Assembly (NCBI GenBank): GCA_963920575.1
Contig: OY986965.1
Location: 25,346,988-25,410,987, forward strand
DNA length: 64,000 bases
Direction: 5' to 3'
Source: Narthecium ossifragum
Lineage: Eukaryota > Streptophyta > Magnoliopsida > Dioscoreales > Nartheciaceae
Shown: positions 23,086 to 34,079 of the stretch, piece by piece
How positions within the stretch are numbered: the stretch's first letter is position 1
How the letters are laid out: every line of letters begins with the position of its first letter
Translations under genes and position numbers: made by a program
Notes under the pieces: generated by a model
Told to the model about the DNA's origin: nothing
The model's database searches: none
What the model saw: the letters and a program-made list of their open reading frames with translations, nothing else

Positions 23086-24640
23086 GTGTGTTGGAGCTCG
23101 AGCAGTGCATGGATCGTGGCCCAGGAGGTGTCAAAACTGCAGTTCGATGCCCCCAAATGCCTCTTCAATTTTGCATGTGCACTCTCAACCCGATTTGTAG
23201 TAACATTATCGAAGTGCATATATTTATCTGTCCAAGCACTCACAAATAATTCCTTGTATTTAAGTAGTCAGGACTCCTTGACATAATCAACCGCACTTGG
23301 GTAGCCGCAGAAAGACTTCTCCATTGACTCCATATGTTGAAAAAATTCGTTCTCAGACTCAGAACTAACAATCATCTCCCAGCTCACCAAAAAAGATTTC
23401 CACTTCTCGTTTGTCCCGAACATCTTCTTACAGTTTGTTGTTATATTCCTGTTGATATGCCACCTACATAGCATGTTCTTCGTGGTAGGAAACACAGACT
23501 GCACAGCCTTCATCAAACCCAAGTCCCTATCGGTCAAGACAACTCGGGGCAGCATGCAACCCTCTAACAATGACTTCAACTTCTCCATGGCCCACTGGTA
23601 GGTTCCCTCCCTCTCGGACTCAAGATACGCAAGCGCGCCTGCAAATGTCATGCCTGTAGAAAAAATAGTTAACCATTAAATCAATCCTGCTCGATCAAAT
23701 TATTACAAAATCATATGATAGTTACCTGTGGACGTCACTCCAACCATCTCGAGCAATGGAAGACAATACTTGTTAGTTTTGCATGAACAATCCATAATCA
23801 GCACCTCTGGAAAGGCACGCAATAGCTCTACCGACGACGGGTGTGCCCAGAATATGCTTCGGACAGACGATGTGTCATCACTGCTCGTGTGCCACTCAGT
23901 ATAACCGGCATCATTTAGATGGCCCAAGAGCAGCTGCATCTCTGACCTACCGACTTTCTCGATTACCCTATGCTTCTGTCTTGCATTATAAATATGTCTC
24001 ATAGTCGAGACATTCTGCTCATTTCTCTGCTTCAGGGTATTCAAGATCATCCTCGATTTGACTAGACTCTTGGACATGTCAACTAAAATATGTTGTTCCT
24101 CTTCTGATAATCTCCATGCATATGAATGACCCTCAAGATGAAGGGCAGATGGGTGGTTATGCACACCACATTCCACCCTGATCATCCACTCATCATCAGA
24201 TGCTAGCTTCACTCCCCGGAGTTTGAAGGGACAGCCACATTTCTTAGTGCCACAGCCTTTCTTCTTCTTGGTCAGAGCCTTGGTCTTATTATCAAATTTT
24301 CTCCATTGGGTCGAGTCCCTATACATGGCACTTCTCTCACATGCTAATGTGAGCCTTGGCTTTCTACCAGATTCACCTGCCTCTGAGTTTTTGATCACTA
24401 TGACTAACCCATGCTGCCTATCCACTTATTGAGTCCACTGAATTAGGGTCTCTAGATTATGGAATATCTGTACGCATGTGTCAGAAGACAGTCAGTTGTC
24501 TACAGAAAAAAATTCCCTCAAAGTCAAATATATGAAGAAGAAAAACACGATCATATGCATACCATGTTAGTTGTGAACTGCGACGTGTAATCCATAACAA
24601 TGGCATCTCCAACACCACTGTCAGCAGTGGAAGCATAATC
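23083..24640 (-). pseudogene. Mutator-like transposase (MULE/FAR1-type), truncated and with stops
   Basis: Three exons read leftward. A short exon with VGDAIVMDYTSQFTTNM ends near 24561. Exon 24467-23726 holds VIVIKNSEAGESGRKPRL, CGCPFKLRG, ECGVHNHPSALHL and the start of the DDE domain (VLIMDCSCKTNKYCLPLLEM). Exon 23653 leftward holds TFAGALAYLESE, VVLTDRDLGLMKAVQSVFP, LCRWHINRNI and NRVESAHAKLKRHLG. The FAR1-like DNA-binding and MULE catalytic domains are thus present, with Asp residues in MDCS and TDRD. Inactivating stops: TAA at 24426-24428 and TGA at 23268-23270 (Trp expected). The C-terminus is cut at about 23083 by the junction with the PMD gene. Confidence 0.9.
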
Positions 24641-24679
24641 ATGTCATCATAACGCAATCAATATCACAATTATGCTGAT

Positions 24680-24957
24680 TTCGGTCTTTAAAAACCGATA
24701 AATTCCGCATAGTTCGGTTTTATCAAACCGAAAGTAATACAAAATTTCGGCTATATGAAACCGAATATAAGAAAAAATTTCGGTTTTAAGTAACCGAAAT
24801 ACAATGTTCGGCTTTATTTAACCAAGCTTCGTGTAACATATCGGTTTCGAAAAGCCGATAAATATAAAGTTGCCGGTTTTTCGGGACCGATAAGTACCAA
24901 CTTGTTCGGCTACATAAAGCCGATACCTAAAACAAGGATCGGTCTGGTTTGACCGAT
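24680..24957. repeat. Right array of 33-bp units centred on 20-bp palindromes
   Basis: Units begin at 24680, 24713, 24746, 24779, 24807, 24840, 24872, 24905 and 24938, so steps are 33 bp except 28 and 32. All follow NTCGG-N10-CCGAN. The units at 24713, 24779 and 24938 have stems of seven or eight paired bases. Some stem positions change together: A/T instead of T/A at the outer pair, C/G instead of T/A at position 6 (24905), C/G at position 7 (24938). The array lies upstream of the transposase gene. Confidence 0.88.
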
Positions 24958-25522
24958 CAAGACGCGATCCTTCCGGTAAAAAAAAAGGGCAAAAAACACA
25001 TAGAAGAGAGAAACATGATACCTTTAGATGGCTCGATGTTTCGCTCGTGTGTTCTGGGGCGTGTTCTTGGGATGATTGGTCTTCTGATTCCGAATCCATC
25101 TTCAATTCAAACCCCGTCACCTCGAGTGTTGCAAAGAAGACTGAACTATATGTATACACACATGTTTGTAGCTATGGAATACGTCCTCTTGTTGCATTCG
25201 GAGTGCTGCATATGCTTCGGTTCGAGGCAGAAGACGGTTTGGTGAGGACCGCCGTAGGAGACATTGAGTGAAGTTTGAGGTTGGAGATAGGATATAGAGG
25301 ACGATGGCAATGCAGGGTGGTGTGATGCACATAGTAAAATTAATAGTGTTAATAAGTTTAGTTAATTAGCTTGAATAGGCTAGTAGGTTTAGTTAAACGA
25401 GGGTGTTAATCGAGGGTATTTTGATCAACTCACGCTAGGGGTATATTGGGTAATAAAATTAAATGTTTTATGTGATGCATTTATAAGAAGTGGTGGTGCA
25501 TATAAAACTACTCTTATATTAG

Positions 25523-26570
25523 TTCTAATCTCTCGACTTAAAAGCTTAAAATTGATAAAAATAGATCGATGGTTATATCTATATTTCAATCTAAGAATAT
25601 ACAGCTTGTTTTTTTCTACCTTAATCTTGTCTTGTTGGAAAATCAGCATGCACTAATATGTCAATGGAATAAGTCTTATCTTGCTAAAGAGATCGGCGGT
25701 CATTAACATGTCAATGGAATAATATGAATTTGGGTAAAGTATTTCATAATATCTATCCTTTTTTCCTTCTATTATCTATATGTAGTAAGTACATCAACAA
25801 CGTTAAAAAGATACACAACTATTTATATTGATTCTGACATCAGTGCATTATCCATGAAATGTAAAATTCTTAAAAACACAAAAGCGCAGCTATACTGATT
25901 CGGTATATTCTAAAAAAAAAATTGACCAATATCCATGAATATACATATATTTTTTTATAAACAAAAATCTCAGCAATATCTGTCTATATTAGACCATATG
26001 TTGCAACTTACAAGAAGCCACTTTGCTCCTTAATTTATTTTGAAGACGTGGACATGGTTGTTGAGCTAAGTCGAGTGGCTCCCTTCCTATAGATCTGTTT
26101 TAGTTGTATAAATTAGCTATTTAGATTCAAGTCAAGTGACAGAGGGATGAAACGAGGTTTGGATTTATGACGTCTACTCTGATACAAAGTTATCCTAGCT
26201 AGCTACTCAAAATCTCAACTTAAGCGATCAACAGGAGAGGGCACGTTGACATTAATAAAGAATATGCTTGAGCTTGGCTGGTGGAGACGATGTTCACAAA
26301 GGAACTTGTTTATCAGCTTTTCCAATTCACAAAAATTCGTGTCTTCATTAATTTGTTACATTTTAGCATTTGCTTGTGCGCGGAAAACAAAATCTAGATG
26401 TTAAACACATGATAATTAAATGTAAAAGATAACTCTTATTTTCTAATATTTACTTTGAGCTTCTTTTTTTTTTTTTTAAGAAGTGAAAAACTTAGTCGAA
26501 TGAAACTAGTAGAAGCTTCTAGAAAGTAAAGTTTTTAGATCTGAATTTCTTTTCTTTTTTTTAATGTTTG
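25523..26570. other. Intergenic, no gene seen
   Basis: AT-rich DNA with short frames only. A short near-duplication, CAATGGAATAAGTCTTATC-like and AACATGTCAATGGAATAATA-like, occurs near 25660-25725. Confidence 0.4.
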
Positions 26571-27884
26571 ACGGGGAACCAGACAACTAGTAATTTAAGA
26601 ACAAAAGTTTTGGAGAGAACTATAACTGTTAGAACAGAAATCTGACCGTTGACCGGGACTGTAATCAATGTCAAAATCTATTTTCACATTCGAATATCAG
26701 GAGATTGTGGTTTTTAGTTCTACTCCTTCGAATGATCGAATCAGAGGTGTTAAAGTGTACAAAGAAGGTATTTGATTGGTGATGGTGTTGATGGAAATGA
26801 AAAATGGTATGGAAAATGGAAGATGGAAGATGGGAAATGGAAGATGGAAAATATGATGGTTCTATGGTAAATCTACTCTTAGGAAATTAATTATGATAGC
26901 ACTACTCCTAGGAAAATATGGTAATTCTACTCCTATGGAAGATATTAGTGTAGCACTACTCCTAGGAAATGAATGACGTTGCAGGAATTTAAAGGAAAGA
27001 TAAGCTTCATTGCTGAATTTAGAAGGCTACATTGATAATAAATGTAAAAGACTACATGAAGATAAAAAGCTGGTTTGCTTTGATGGTCGGGGCCGTTTTT
27101 CCTTCTTCCTCTTGGCTATTTATAGAGTTTCTGATAACCACTTTTGAACTGTCAGAAACTGCCTTAAACTGTTTTGAACTGCTCTGAACTGCATAACTGG
27201 GCGATATTTTCAGCTATTTACGAAACTGCCATCAGGTAGAGCTTCTTGTCTTCTACTGCGATTTGGCCGATGATGACCTTGGATTTTGATGAAACTCTGA
27301 ACATGAAAGTTGTAGGTCTTCGAATTATCTTTCTATCGGTCTAAAAATCAACTCATTTGGACATCGTATGAGAAAGTTATCGCTAAAATGGTCGAAACAC
27401 ATCGATGTCTTATTAAAATAATCAATCAAAATATGGCCGATAGAGTTTTGGCCGATAGAGAATCTGGACAATTGGTCTTATTTATCAGTTTACCACTGAA
27501 TACTTTGACTATTAATTTGATATATCAAATGATCGAATTTGGAGATGACATCAACAACAAAGTTGTAGATCTTTTCGTCCTCTTTTCAATGGTTCAAGAA
27601 TCGACCAATTTGGACACTTGGTGTAAAAGTTATGGCCAAAATACTCTAACTGTGTCAATATTAAAATATCTTTTGGCCGATTGGCAATATTTACGAAATT
27701 GCCATTGATTTTACCAATCGCCCAAATGGCTATGTTTATATCTATCAATAACCATGCCTTTTTTGGAGATGTTTTACTCCTAAATTTAGAGATCAAGGGT
27801 CCTCAAGAGAAATGGTGCCTTTCACTTTCTACTCGATTTTTTCTTGCACCATGATGAGAGTGTGGGAGAATTTGAAGGGATATA
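26571..27884. other. Probable degenerate LTR-like DNA with short internal repeats
   Basis: AGCACTACTCCTAGGAAA occurs twice, with a related CTACTCTTAGGAAATT before them (26872-26970). GGAAGATGGRAAATGGAAG-type repeats lie at 26795-26850 and CTGAACTGC-type repeats at 27146-27200. A TATA-like CTATTTATAGAG is at about 27115-27126. Two copies of a AAAGTTGTAGRTCTT block follow at about 27307 and 27561. The region resembles a retrotransposon LTR, but I could not place its ends. Confidence 0.4.
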
Positions 27885-28308
27885 TGTTAGGATTCAAGCC
27901 TCATCACAGCAGCCAAGGCCGGTCATCATCCACACTTACCAACGGAGGAGCAAATCACACAGCACAGCTACAGCTGCCAGTGACCAGCCGATGGAGGAGC
28001 AAACCAGGACAGCTAGCAGCAATCTTGAGGGGGATTCTAGCAGAGATCTTGAGGAGAATAATCAGCCAAAATAAGAAGATTTTTATTCTTGTATTAGGAA
28101 TGAAATAAAAGCAACTGTGCTTCCTAAATTAGTTATGGAATGGTCTTTATTAGACAGAGAATGTAATGGGTTAGGAGGATGAAAAAATAATATTACATCT
28201 CTCCTATCTTGCGTATTCCTTCTTCTTCTTCCTCTTGCTTTCTCCTTCTTCCCAGTGCTTCTCCCTTAGCATCTTGGTAGGACTTGTACCAGCAGCAAGG
28301 TTCTATCA
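27885..28308 (+). repeat. 5' LTR of the Gypsy element
   Basis: A 424-bp copy of the repeat at 32854-33277. A long open frame runs through its first part in the same frame as the pol C-terminus in the 3' LTR. No convincing TATA box was identified. Confidence 0.95.
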
Positions 28309-28310
28309 AT

Positions 28311-28320
28311 TGGTATCAGA
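28311..28320 (+). promoter_or_regulatory. Primer-binding site for initiator methionine tRNA
   Basis: TGGTATCAGA lies two bases after the 5' LTR end, the usual site complementary to the 3' end of plant initiator tRNA-Met used to prime reverse transcription. Confidence 0.9.
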
Positions 28321-28339
28321 CTTCGATCCTCTTCCTTGC

Positions 28340-31300
28340 ATGCCTAAGGACTTGCGTTCCATGGACGACGCGGCTAAGCTCCGGCAACTAGAGGTTGATA
28401 TCCATGGGCTCCAGCAAGCTGTCCGTCGCCACACGGACTCCTACGAGGAACTCTCTGCCCAACTCCAGCCCTTGGGGGAGCTTAAGGGCCAAGTCGCGGC
28501 CCTCACCGATGCTATCCTTGAACTCCGACACAACCGGCGTCCGACGTCTCCGAGCAGTTCGGGCTCTCGTCCGCCCATTGATCCAGGAGGAGTGCCAAGT
28601 TCCGGCTCTCGGCCGCCAATTGATCCCGGAGGAGTGCAAGCCCGTTTTACTCGCGTCGATTTTCCACGCACATCAGGGGAGGATCCGACGGGATGGGTTT
28701 ATGCGGCGGAGCAGTTCTTCGAATTCCAAGGCACGGTAGAGACGGACAAGGTGTTGCTGGCCTCTTTCCATCTGCAGGGTGATGCTCTCCATTGGCTCCG
28801 ATGGTTCAAAGGATTTCACCCGCATCCTTCTTGGCCGGAGTTCACGACGGCTCTTTGCGCTCGCTTCGGCCCTCGGGACGAGGACGATATCCATGAGACC
28901 CTCTCTAAATTACGGCAAACTGGCTTGGTGCAGGACTTTCAAGCCCAGTTTGAGCGTCTATCTATGCGGGTACGGGATTGGTCGGAACCCCAACTCCGCG
29001 GCTGTTTCATCGGGGTTCTGCGAGAGGAGATACGGCTGGATGTCAAATTGCTTGCCCCACGGAACCTTCCGAATGCCATCAGCCTTGCTCTCCTCGTGGA
29101 GGAACGGCATCACAAGACGCGGCGCACCTTCGGCGGCGCAGGACTCCTTCCTACACCACCTCGGAAACCTCCCTTCGTGTTGCCAGCCTCCGGACAACCA
29201 CCGCCGTCGCGCACGCCGGGTGGCCCGACGACCCTGCCGGGTAATGTCAATGTCAAACGCCTCAGTTGGGAGCAAATGCGGGAGCAGCGTGAACAGGGGC
29301 TTTGCTATAACTGTGACGAGAAGTTCGTCAAGGGTCACCGATGCAAGCGATTCCAGATTTTCTTGTTGGACGCCGATGTCGACGAAGACGAAGACGAGTC
29401 CGCGGACTCCCTGGTTCTAGTTAGCATCCAGGCCGCTACTCCTGCCGCAGAGGACCCTCCAGAGATCTCCATCCATGCCTTATCCGGCTGCTCAGCCCCA
29501 CAGACCATGCGCGTCGCTGGCCGGCTACAGGGTCACCAGATCTCCATCCTCATCGACAGCAGCAGCACACACAACTTCATCCGCGGCTCTCTCGCCTCCA
29601 AATTGCACTGCGCCCTAACTCCCGCTCCGCCGTTCCATGTCATGGTGGCCGACGGGCGGCGTCTCTCTTGCCAGGACATCTGCCCGAATGTTCCCATCCA
29701 CATCCATCGGTACCGGCTCTTGATCGACATGTATCCCTTGGAGATCAGTGGCTCCGATGTGGTCCTAGGTATTCAGTGGCTGCGCAGCCTTGGGCCGGTG
29801 ATCCACGATTGGGATCAGCTCACAATGCGGTTCACCAAGGAAGGAGTCGACTTCCTGCTGCGCGGTGATGCCGCTAGTTCCCTCCGGGCCGGCTCCGTGC
29901 ACAACCTCCAGAGCATCCTGCGCCCCGGCGACTGTGGGTTCTTCCTCCTCTCGTCGCCCTTCCCATGCCGCGAACTGGAACCGCTGGAGGGCCTGGGCGA
30001 TCTCACCACCCCCCTCGCCACCCTCTTGGAGGCCTATGCTGATGTGTTCACTGAGCCCAAGGGCCTCCCCCCAGCCCGTGCCCATGATCATCATATTAGC
30101 ATCACGCCAGGAGCTGGGCCCGCAAATGTTTGTCCCTACCGCTATCCTCACGCCCAGAAATCCGAGCTTGAGCGGATTGTGAAGGAAATGTTGGACAGCG
30201 GGATCATACGACCAAGTACTAGTCCTTACTCTTCTCCGGTTCTTTTGGTAAAGAAAAAAGACGAAAGCTGAAGGTTCTGCGTCGACTATCGGGCCCTGAA
30301 TGACATCACCATCAAGGACCGCTACCCCATTCCGGTGATCGACGAGCTCCTTGATGAACTCCATGGCGCTGCATTCTTCACCAAGCTCGATCTCAAGTCG
30401 GGATACCACCAGATCCGGGTGGCCTCGGATGATGTCACCAAGACAGCATTCCGAACGCATGACGGCCACTACGAATTCCTGGTGATGCCTTTTGGCCTTA
30501 CGAATGCACCGGCAACCTTCCAGGCCCTGATGAACGACATCTTCAAGTCGGCTCTACGCAAGTTTGTGCTTGTGTTTTTTGACGATATTTTGGTGTATAG
30601 CAGGGTCAGCGAGGACCATCTCCGCCATCTCCATTGGGTCTTCCAAACCTTGCGTGACCATCAGCTCGTCGCCAATCCCAAGAAGTGTGAGTTCTCTAAG
30701 CATTAGGTGGAGTACCTGGGCCACATTATTTCCGCTCAGGGCGTCGCCGCTGACCCGGAGAAGGTGCGATCCATGCTGGAGTGGCCTCGCCCGCGCAATG
30801 TTCGGGCCTTGCGGGGATTCCTGGGCCTGACGGGATACTATCGTAAATTCGTCCGCCATTATGGACACCTGGCGGCACCACTGACCACCCTACTTCAGAA
30901 GCAAGGGTTCCATTGGACGCCAGCAGCAGAAACGGCTTTTATTGCCCTCAAGACAGCTATGACCACCACCCCTGTTTTAGCACTTCCTGATTTTGCTAAA
31001 ATGTTCGTCGTGGAGGCCGATGCATCCGGCAATGGCGTCGGGGCGGTGCTCATGCAAGATGGCTGGCCTATCGCCTTCTACAGCAAGGCCCTGTCCGAGC
31101 AAGCGAAGGCCAGGTCCACCTATGAGAAGGAGTTGATGGCGGTGGTCCACGCGGTTACCAAATGGCGATCTTACCTCGTCGGCCGGCGATTCCAGGTACG
31201 CACCGATCATCGAAGCTTAAAACATCTCCTTCAGCAGCATCTTACCACACCCGACCAGCAGAGGTGGGTTATGAAGCTTTTGGGCTTCGATTTCGACATC

Positions 31301-33043
31301 ATCTACCGGCCCGGCAAGGAGAACTCCACCGCCGATGCCCTGTCTCGCCAGTCGGAGGGGGACGCCTCCATCGCCGCCCTTACCTCCCCGCGTCCGGCTT
31401 GGTTGGCGGACTTACGCGCGGCCGCTCGGTCCAGCCCCACGCTCGACGACACTCGGAAGAGAGTCCGCGAGGGTGACCCCGCTTACACATCCTACTCCTT
31501 GCTCAACGGTGACCTTTGGCACAAAGGGCGATTGGTCCTTCCTCCGGCTTTCGACTCCAAAACAGAGCTGCTCCGTGAATACCATGACACACCGGTGGGT
31601 GGCCATTCCGGCATCCTGCGCACTTACAAACGCCTCGCGGGGGATTTTTTCTGGACCGGCATGCGCAAAGATATCAAGTCCTATGTGCAGCAGTGCGACA
31701 TCTGCCAGCGGAGCAAGTACGAGGCGATGAAGCCGGCGGGACTGCTTCAACCCCTGCCCATACCGGAGCAAATTTGGGAAGACATTGCGATGGATTTCAT
31801 CACAGGACTTCCGGTGTCCTCCGGTTACTCCGTCGTGCTCGTGGTCGTCGACAGGCTCACCAAGTATGGGCACTTCATGCCTCTGAAGCACCCTTATACG
31901 GCCAAGGTAGTGGCAGATGTCTTTCTGCGGGAGGTCGTCCGCCTACATGGGTTGCCACGCTCCATCGTCTCCGACAGGGACCCTGTTTTCCTCAGTCAAT
32001 TCTGGCAAGAATTCTTCAAGCTCCAAGGGTCCACATTGAAGACGAGCACCGCCCACCACCCACAAACGGACGGGCAATCCGAAGTCCTCAATCGCTGTTT
32101 GGAGACGTATCTCCGCTGTTTCGCCGGCCTGCGTCCTAAGTCATGGGTCCGTTGGCTGCCATGGGCGGAACTGTGGTACAACACAGCCTTTCAGTCCGCC
32201 ACACAAATGACGCCCTTCCAGGCTGTCTATGGCCGGAGCCCACCATCTATTCACCGTTATGAACCTTCTTCGGCGGCGGTGGCCTTGGTCGACCAGGAGC
32301 TTCGCTCTCGCGATGAAATCCTACGGCTACTACGGGACAATCTGGTGTTGGCACAAAATCGCATGAAGGTCCAGGTGGACAAGCATCGGCGCGAGATGGA
32401 TCTGGCTGTCGGCGACTGGGCGTACCTGAAACTTCAGCCCTATCGTCAGTCCTCCGTCCAAGCTCGTGCCAATAAGAAGCTCACCCCTCGTTTTTATGGT
32501 CCCTTTCTGATACTCGAACGCATCGGCTCGGTGGCATACCGCTTGGATTTACCTGCTCACTCTAAAATCCATCCGGTCGTGCATGTTTCCCAACTGAAGC
32601 GGCAACTCGGCAACCAAGGCCGTGCAATTCCAAAGTTACCCGACTACTCGGATGATGGAGTCATGGTCAGCGAACCCGCTCTCATTACTGATTTCCGTTG
32701 GGTCAAGCGTCATGGCCGCATCATTCAAGAGGCCTTAGTCCAATGGACGGGACTGCTACCTGAGGATGCCACTTGGGAGGTTTTGGATCAACTCAAACGA
32801 CAGTTTCCTCACTTGAACCTTGAGGACAAGGTTCGTCTTCAAGGGGTTGGGAATGTTAGGAATCAAGCCTCATCACAGCAGCCAAGGTCGGTCATCATCC
32901 ACACTTACCAACGGAGGAGCAAATCACACAGCACAGCTACAGCTGCCAGTGACCAGCCGATGGAGGAGCAAACCAGGACAGCTAGCAGCAATCTTGAGGG
33001 GGATTCTAGCAGAGATCTTGAGGAGAATAATCAGCCAGAATAA
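28340..33043 (+). pseudogene. Gag-pol polyprotein of the Gypsy element, two in-frame stops
   Basis: The frame starts MPKDLRSMDDAAKLRQLE after the primer site. In order: gag with a coiled-coil start and the zinc knuckle CYNCDEKFVKGHRC (about 29302); protease near 29550 with DSSST where DSGST is usual; RT from about 30200 with [10 protein letters not shown] (about 30570); RNase H with VEADASGNGVGAVL (about 31010); integrase HHCC zinc finger (about 31580-31710) and the DDE core (MDFITGLP, SDRDPVFLS, DGQSEVLNR); and a chromodomain-like tail with ALVQWTGLLPEDATWE (about 32735). TGA at 30269-30271 replaces Trp in the RT motif before RFCVDYR, and TAG at 30704-30706 follows FSKH. Otherwise the frame is open for about 1560 codons and runs 63 codons into the 3' LTR. 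Confidence 0.93.
32838..32853 (+). promoter_or_regulatory. Polypurine tract of the Gypsy element
   Basis: AAGGGGTTGGGAA lies directly before the 3' LTR start at 32854, the position for plus-strand priming. It is interrupted by two T residues and also encodes part of the pol tail. Confidence 0.55.
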
Positions 33044-33277
33044 GAAGATTTCTATTCTTGTATTAGGAATGAAATAAAAGCAACTGTGCTTCCTAAATTA
33101 GTTATGGAATGGTCTTTATTAGACAGAGAATGTAATGGGTTAGGAGGATGAAAAAATAATATTACATCTCTCCTATCTTGCGTATTCCTTCTTCTTCTTC
33201 CTCTTGCTTTCTCCTTCTTCCCAGTGCTTCTCCCTTAGCAGCTTGGTAGGACCTGTACCAGCAGCAAGGTTCTATCA
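32854..33277 (+). repeat. 3' LTR of the Gypsy element
   Basis: A 424-bp copy of the 5' LTR with six differences. The pol reading frame continues into it and stops at 33043. Confidence 0.95.
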
Positions 33278-33430
33278 ATATATGTGCATCCTATATATCA
33301 AACAAACATTAATAAGTTATAAGTTTCGTGCAAGAAAGATAGAAAAACCCTATTCAGCTTCAAAAGTGAAACATTTAACATCAAAATACATCACTATATA
33401 TCCAGATCTAGGATCCTTAATATATATATA

Positions 33431-34076
33431 CTAGGTGATGGGCCCGTGCCACCTGGCACGGCTAACTGCCCGCTCCCACTATCTCTATTATAACTTACGC
33501 CACATTAGCCACTATCCTTGTTTTTGTTTATTTAATTATAATTTTATTCCACGTGTATGCCATGTGTGTATAAGTTTATGACTCAGATGATGAGTCATAA
33601 AAAGTAATTACCTTGGATCTTATAAGGTAGATAAGTATGTATATTTAAAACTAATCTCCTGGCTTATGATTATAATGATGTATATTTAAAACTAATCTAG
33701 GGAAGATGATAAAAATATACAAAGTTAACTTAGGAAAATATACATGTAAATCAACCTTATAAGGAGCAAAAACGGTTACAACCGTTTACCTCCTATTAGT
33801 TTGTTTCAATATATATTTTTCTAAGTTAATTTTGTATATTTTTATCATATTCCTTAGGTTAGTTTTAAATATGCATTCTTATCAACCTTATAAGGAGCAA
33901 AAACGGTTATGCATAACCAACCTTATATAATATCCATACTAATTCATTAATCAAATTCGATTTTTATAACCGAATCACCCATTAACTTGATGGTTACCCT
34001 GCCAGGTGAAAGGGGGGCCCACCTAGTAAACTAATAGGAGGTAAATGGTTGTAACCGTTTTTACTCCTTATAAGGT

Positions 34077-34079
<3 letters not shown>
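33431..34079 (-). mobile_element. Nonautonomous Helitron (outer copy), inserted in a TA repeat
   Basis: On the minus strand the element begins TCAACCTTATAAGGAG at 34079 and ends at 33431 with the hairpin CCGTGCC-AGGT-GGCACGG, nine spacer bases and CTAG, followed by T. These are the Helitron hallmarks: 5' TC, a 3' hairpin before CTRR, insertion between A and T, and no target duplication. TA-repeat DNA lies on both sides. No Rep/helicase is encoded. A second member of the family sits inside at 33751-34026. Confidence 0.8.
33751..34026 (+). mobile_element. Nonautonomous Helitron (inner copy) nested in the outer copy
   Basis: It starts TCAACCTTATAAGGAG at 33751 after A and ends GGGCCCACCTAG at 34026 before T, in the opposite orientation to the outer copy. 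Its first 130 bases align with the outer element's 5' part read across the insertion point. The shared blocks are CGGTTACAACC, TTTACCTCCTATTAGTTT and TTTGTATATTTTTATCAT. A third 5'-end-like fragment (TCAACCTTATAAGGAGC) starts near 33882 inside it. The 3' hairpin is degenerate. Confidence 0.72.

Larger units (their letters stand above)
21673..25513. mobile_element. Mutator-like element carrying transposase and plant mobile domain genes
   Basis: The 3841-bp element is flanked by the perfect 9-bp direct repeat TTATATTAG (21664-21672 and 25514-25522). Its ends are similar inverted repeats of about 40 bp: GGGTGGTTTTATATGCACCA on the left and GAGTAGTTTTATATGCACCA on the right, reverse complement. 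Inside are a PMD gene (plus) and a MULE transposase gene (minus) that converge at about 23083. Arrays of 33-bp palindromic units flank them. Both genes carry nonsense changes, so this copy is not autonomous. PMD genes are known both as host genes (MAIN/MAIL) and inside plant transposons. Confidence 0.92.
27885..33277 (+). mobile_element. Full-length Ty3/Gypsy chromovirus retrotransposon (Reina-like)
   Basis: Two 424-bp LTRs (27885-28308 and 32854-33277), starting TGTTAGGA and ending TTCTATCA, enclose a gag-pol region. The element is flanked by the 5-bp duplication ATATA (27880-27884 and 33278-33282). The LTRs differ at six positions by eye, about 1.4%, so the insertion is young. The domain order gag, zinc knuckle, protease, RT, RNase H, integrase, chromodomain-like tail marks a chromovirus. 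The small size and short LTRs suggest the Reina clade. Two stops and a changed protease motif show that this copy is inactive. Confidence 0.95.

Noticed and set aside
28388..32184. Long minus-strand frames across the Gypsy element, up to 234 codons
   Set aside because: They are antisense shadows of GC-rich gag-pol with no own similarity.
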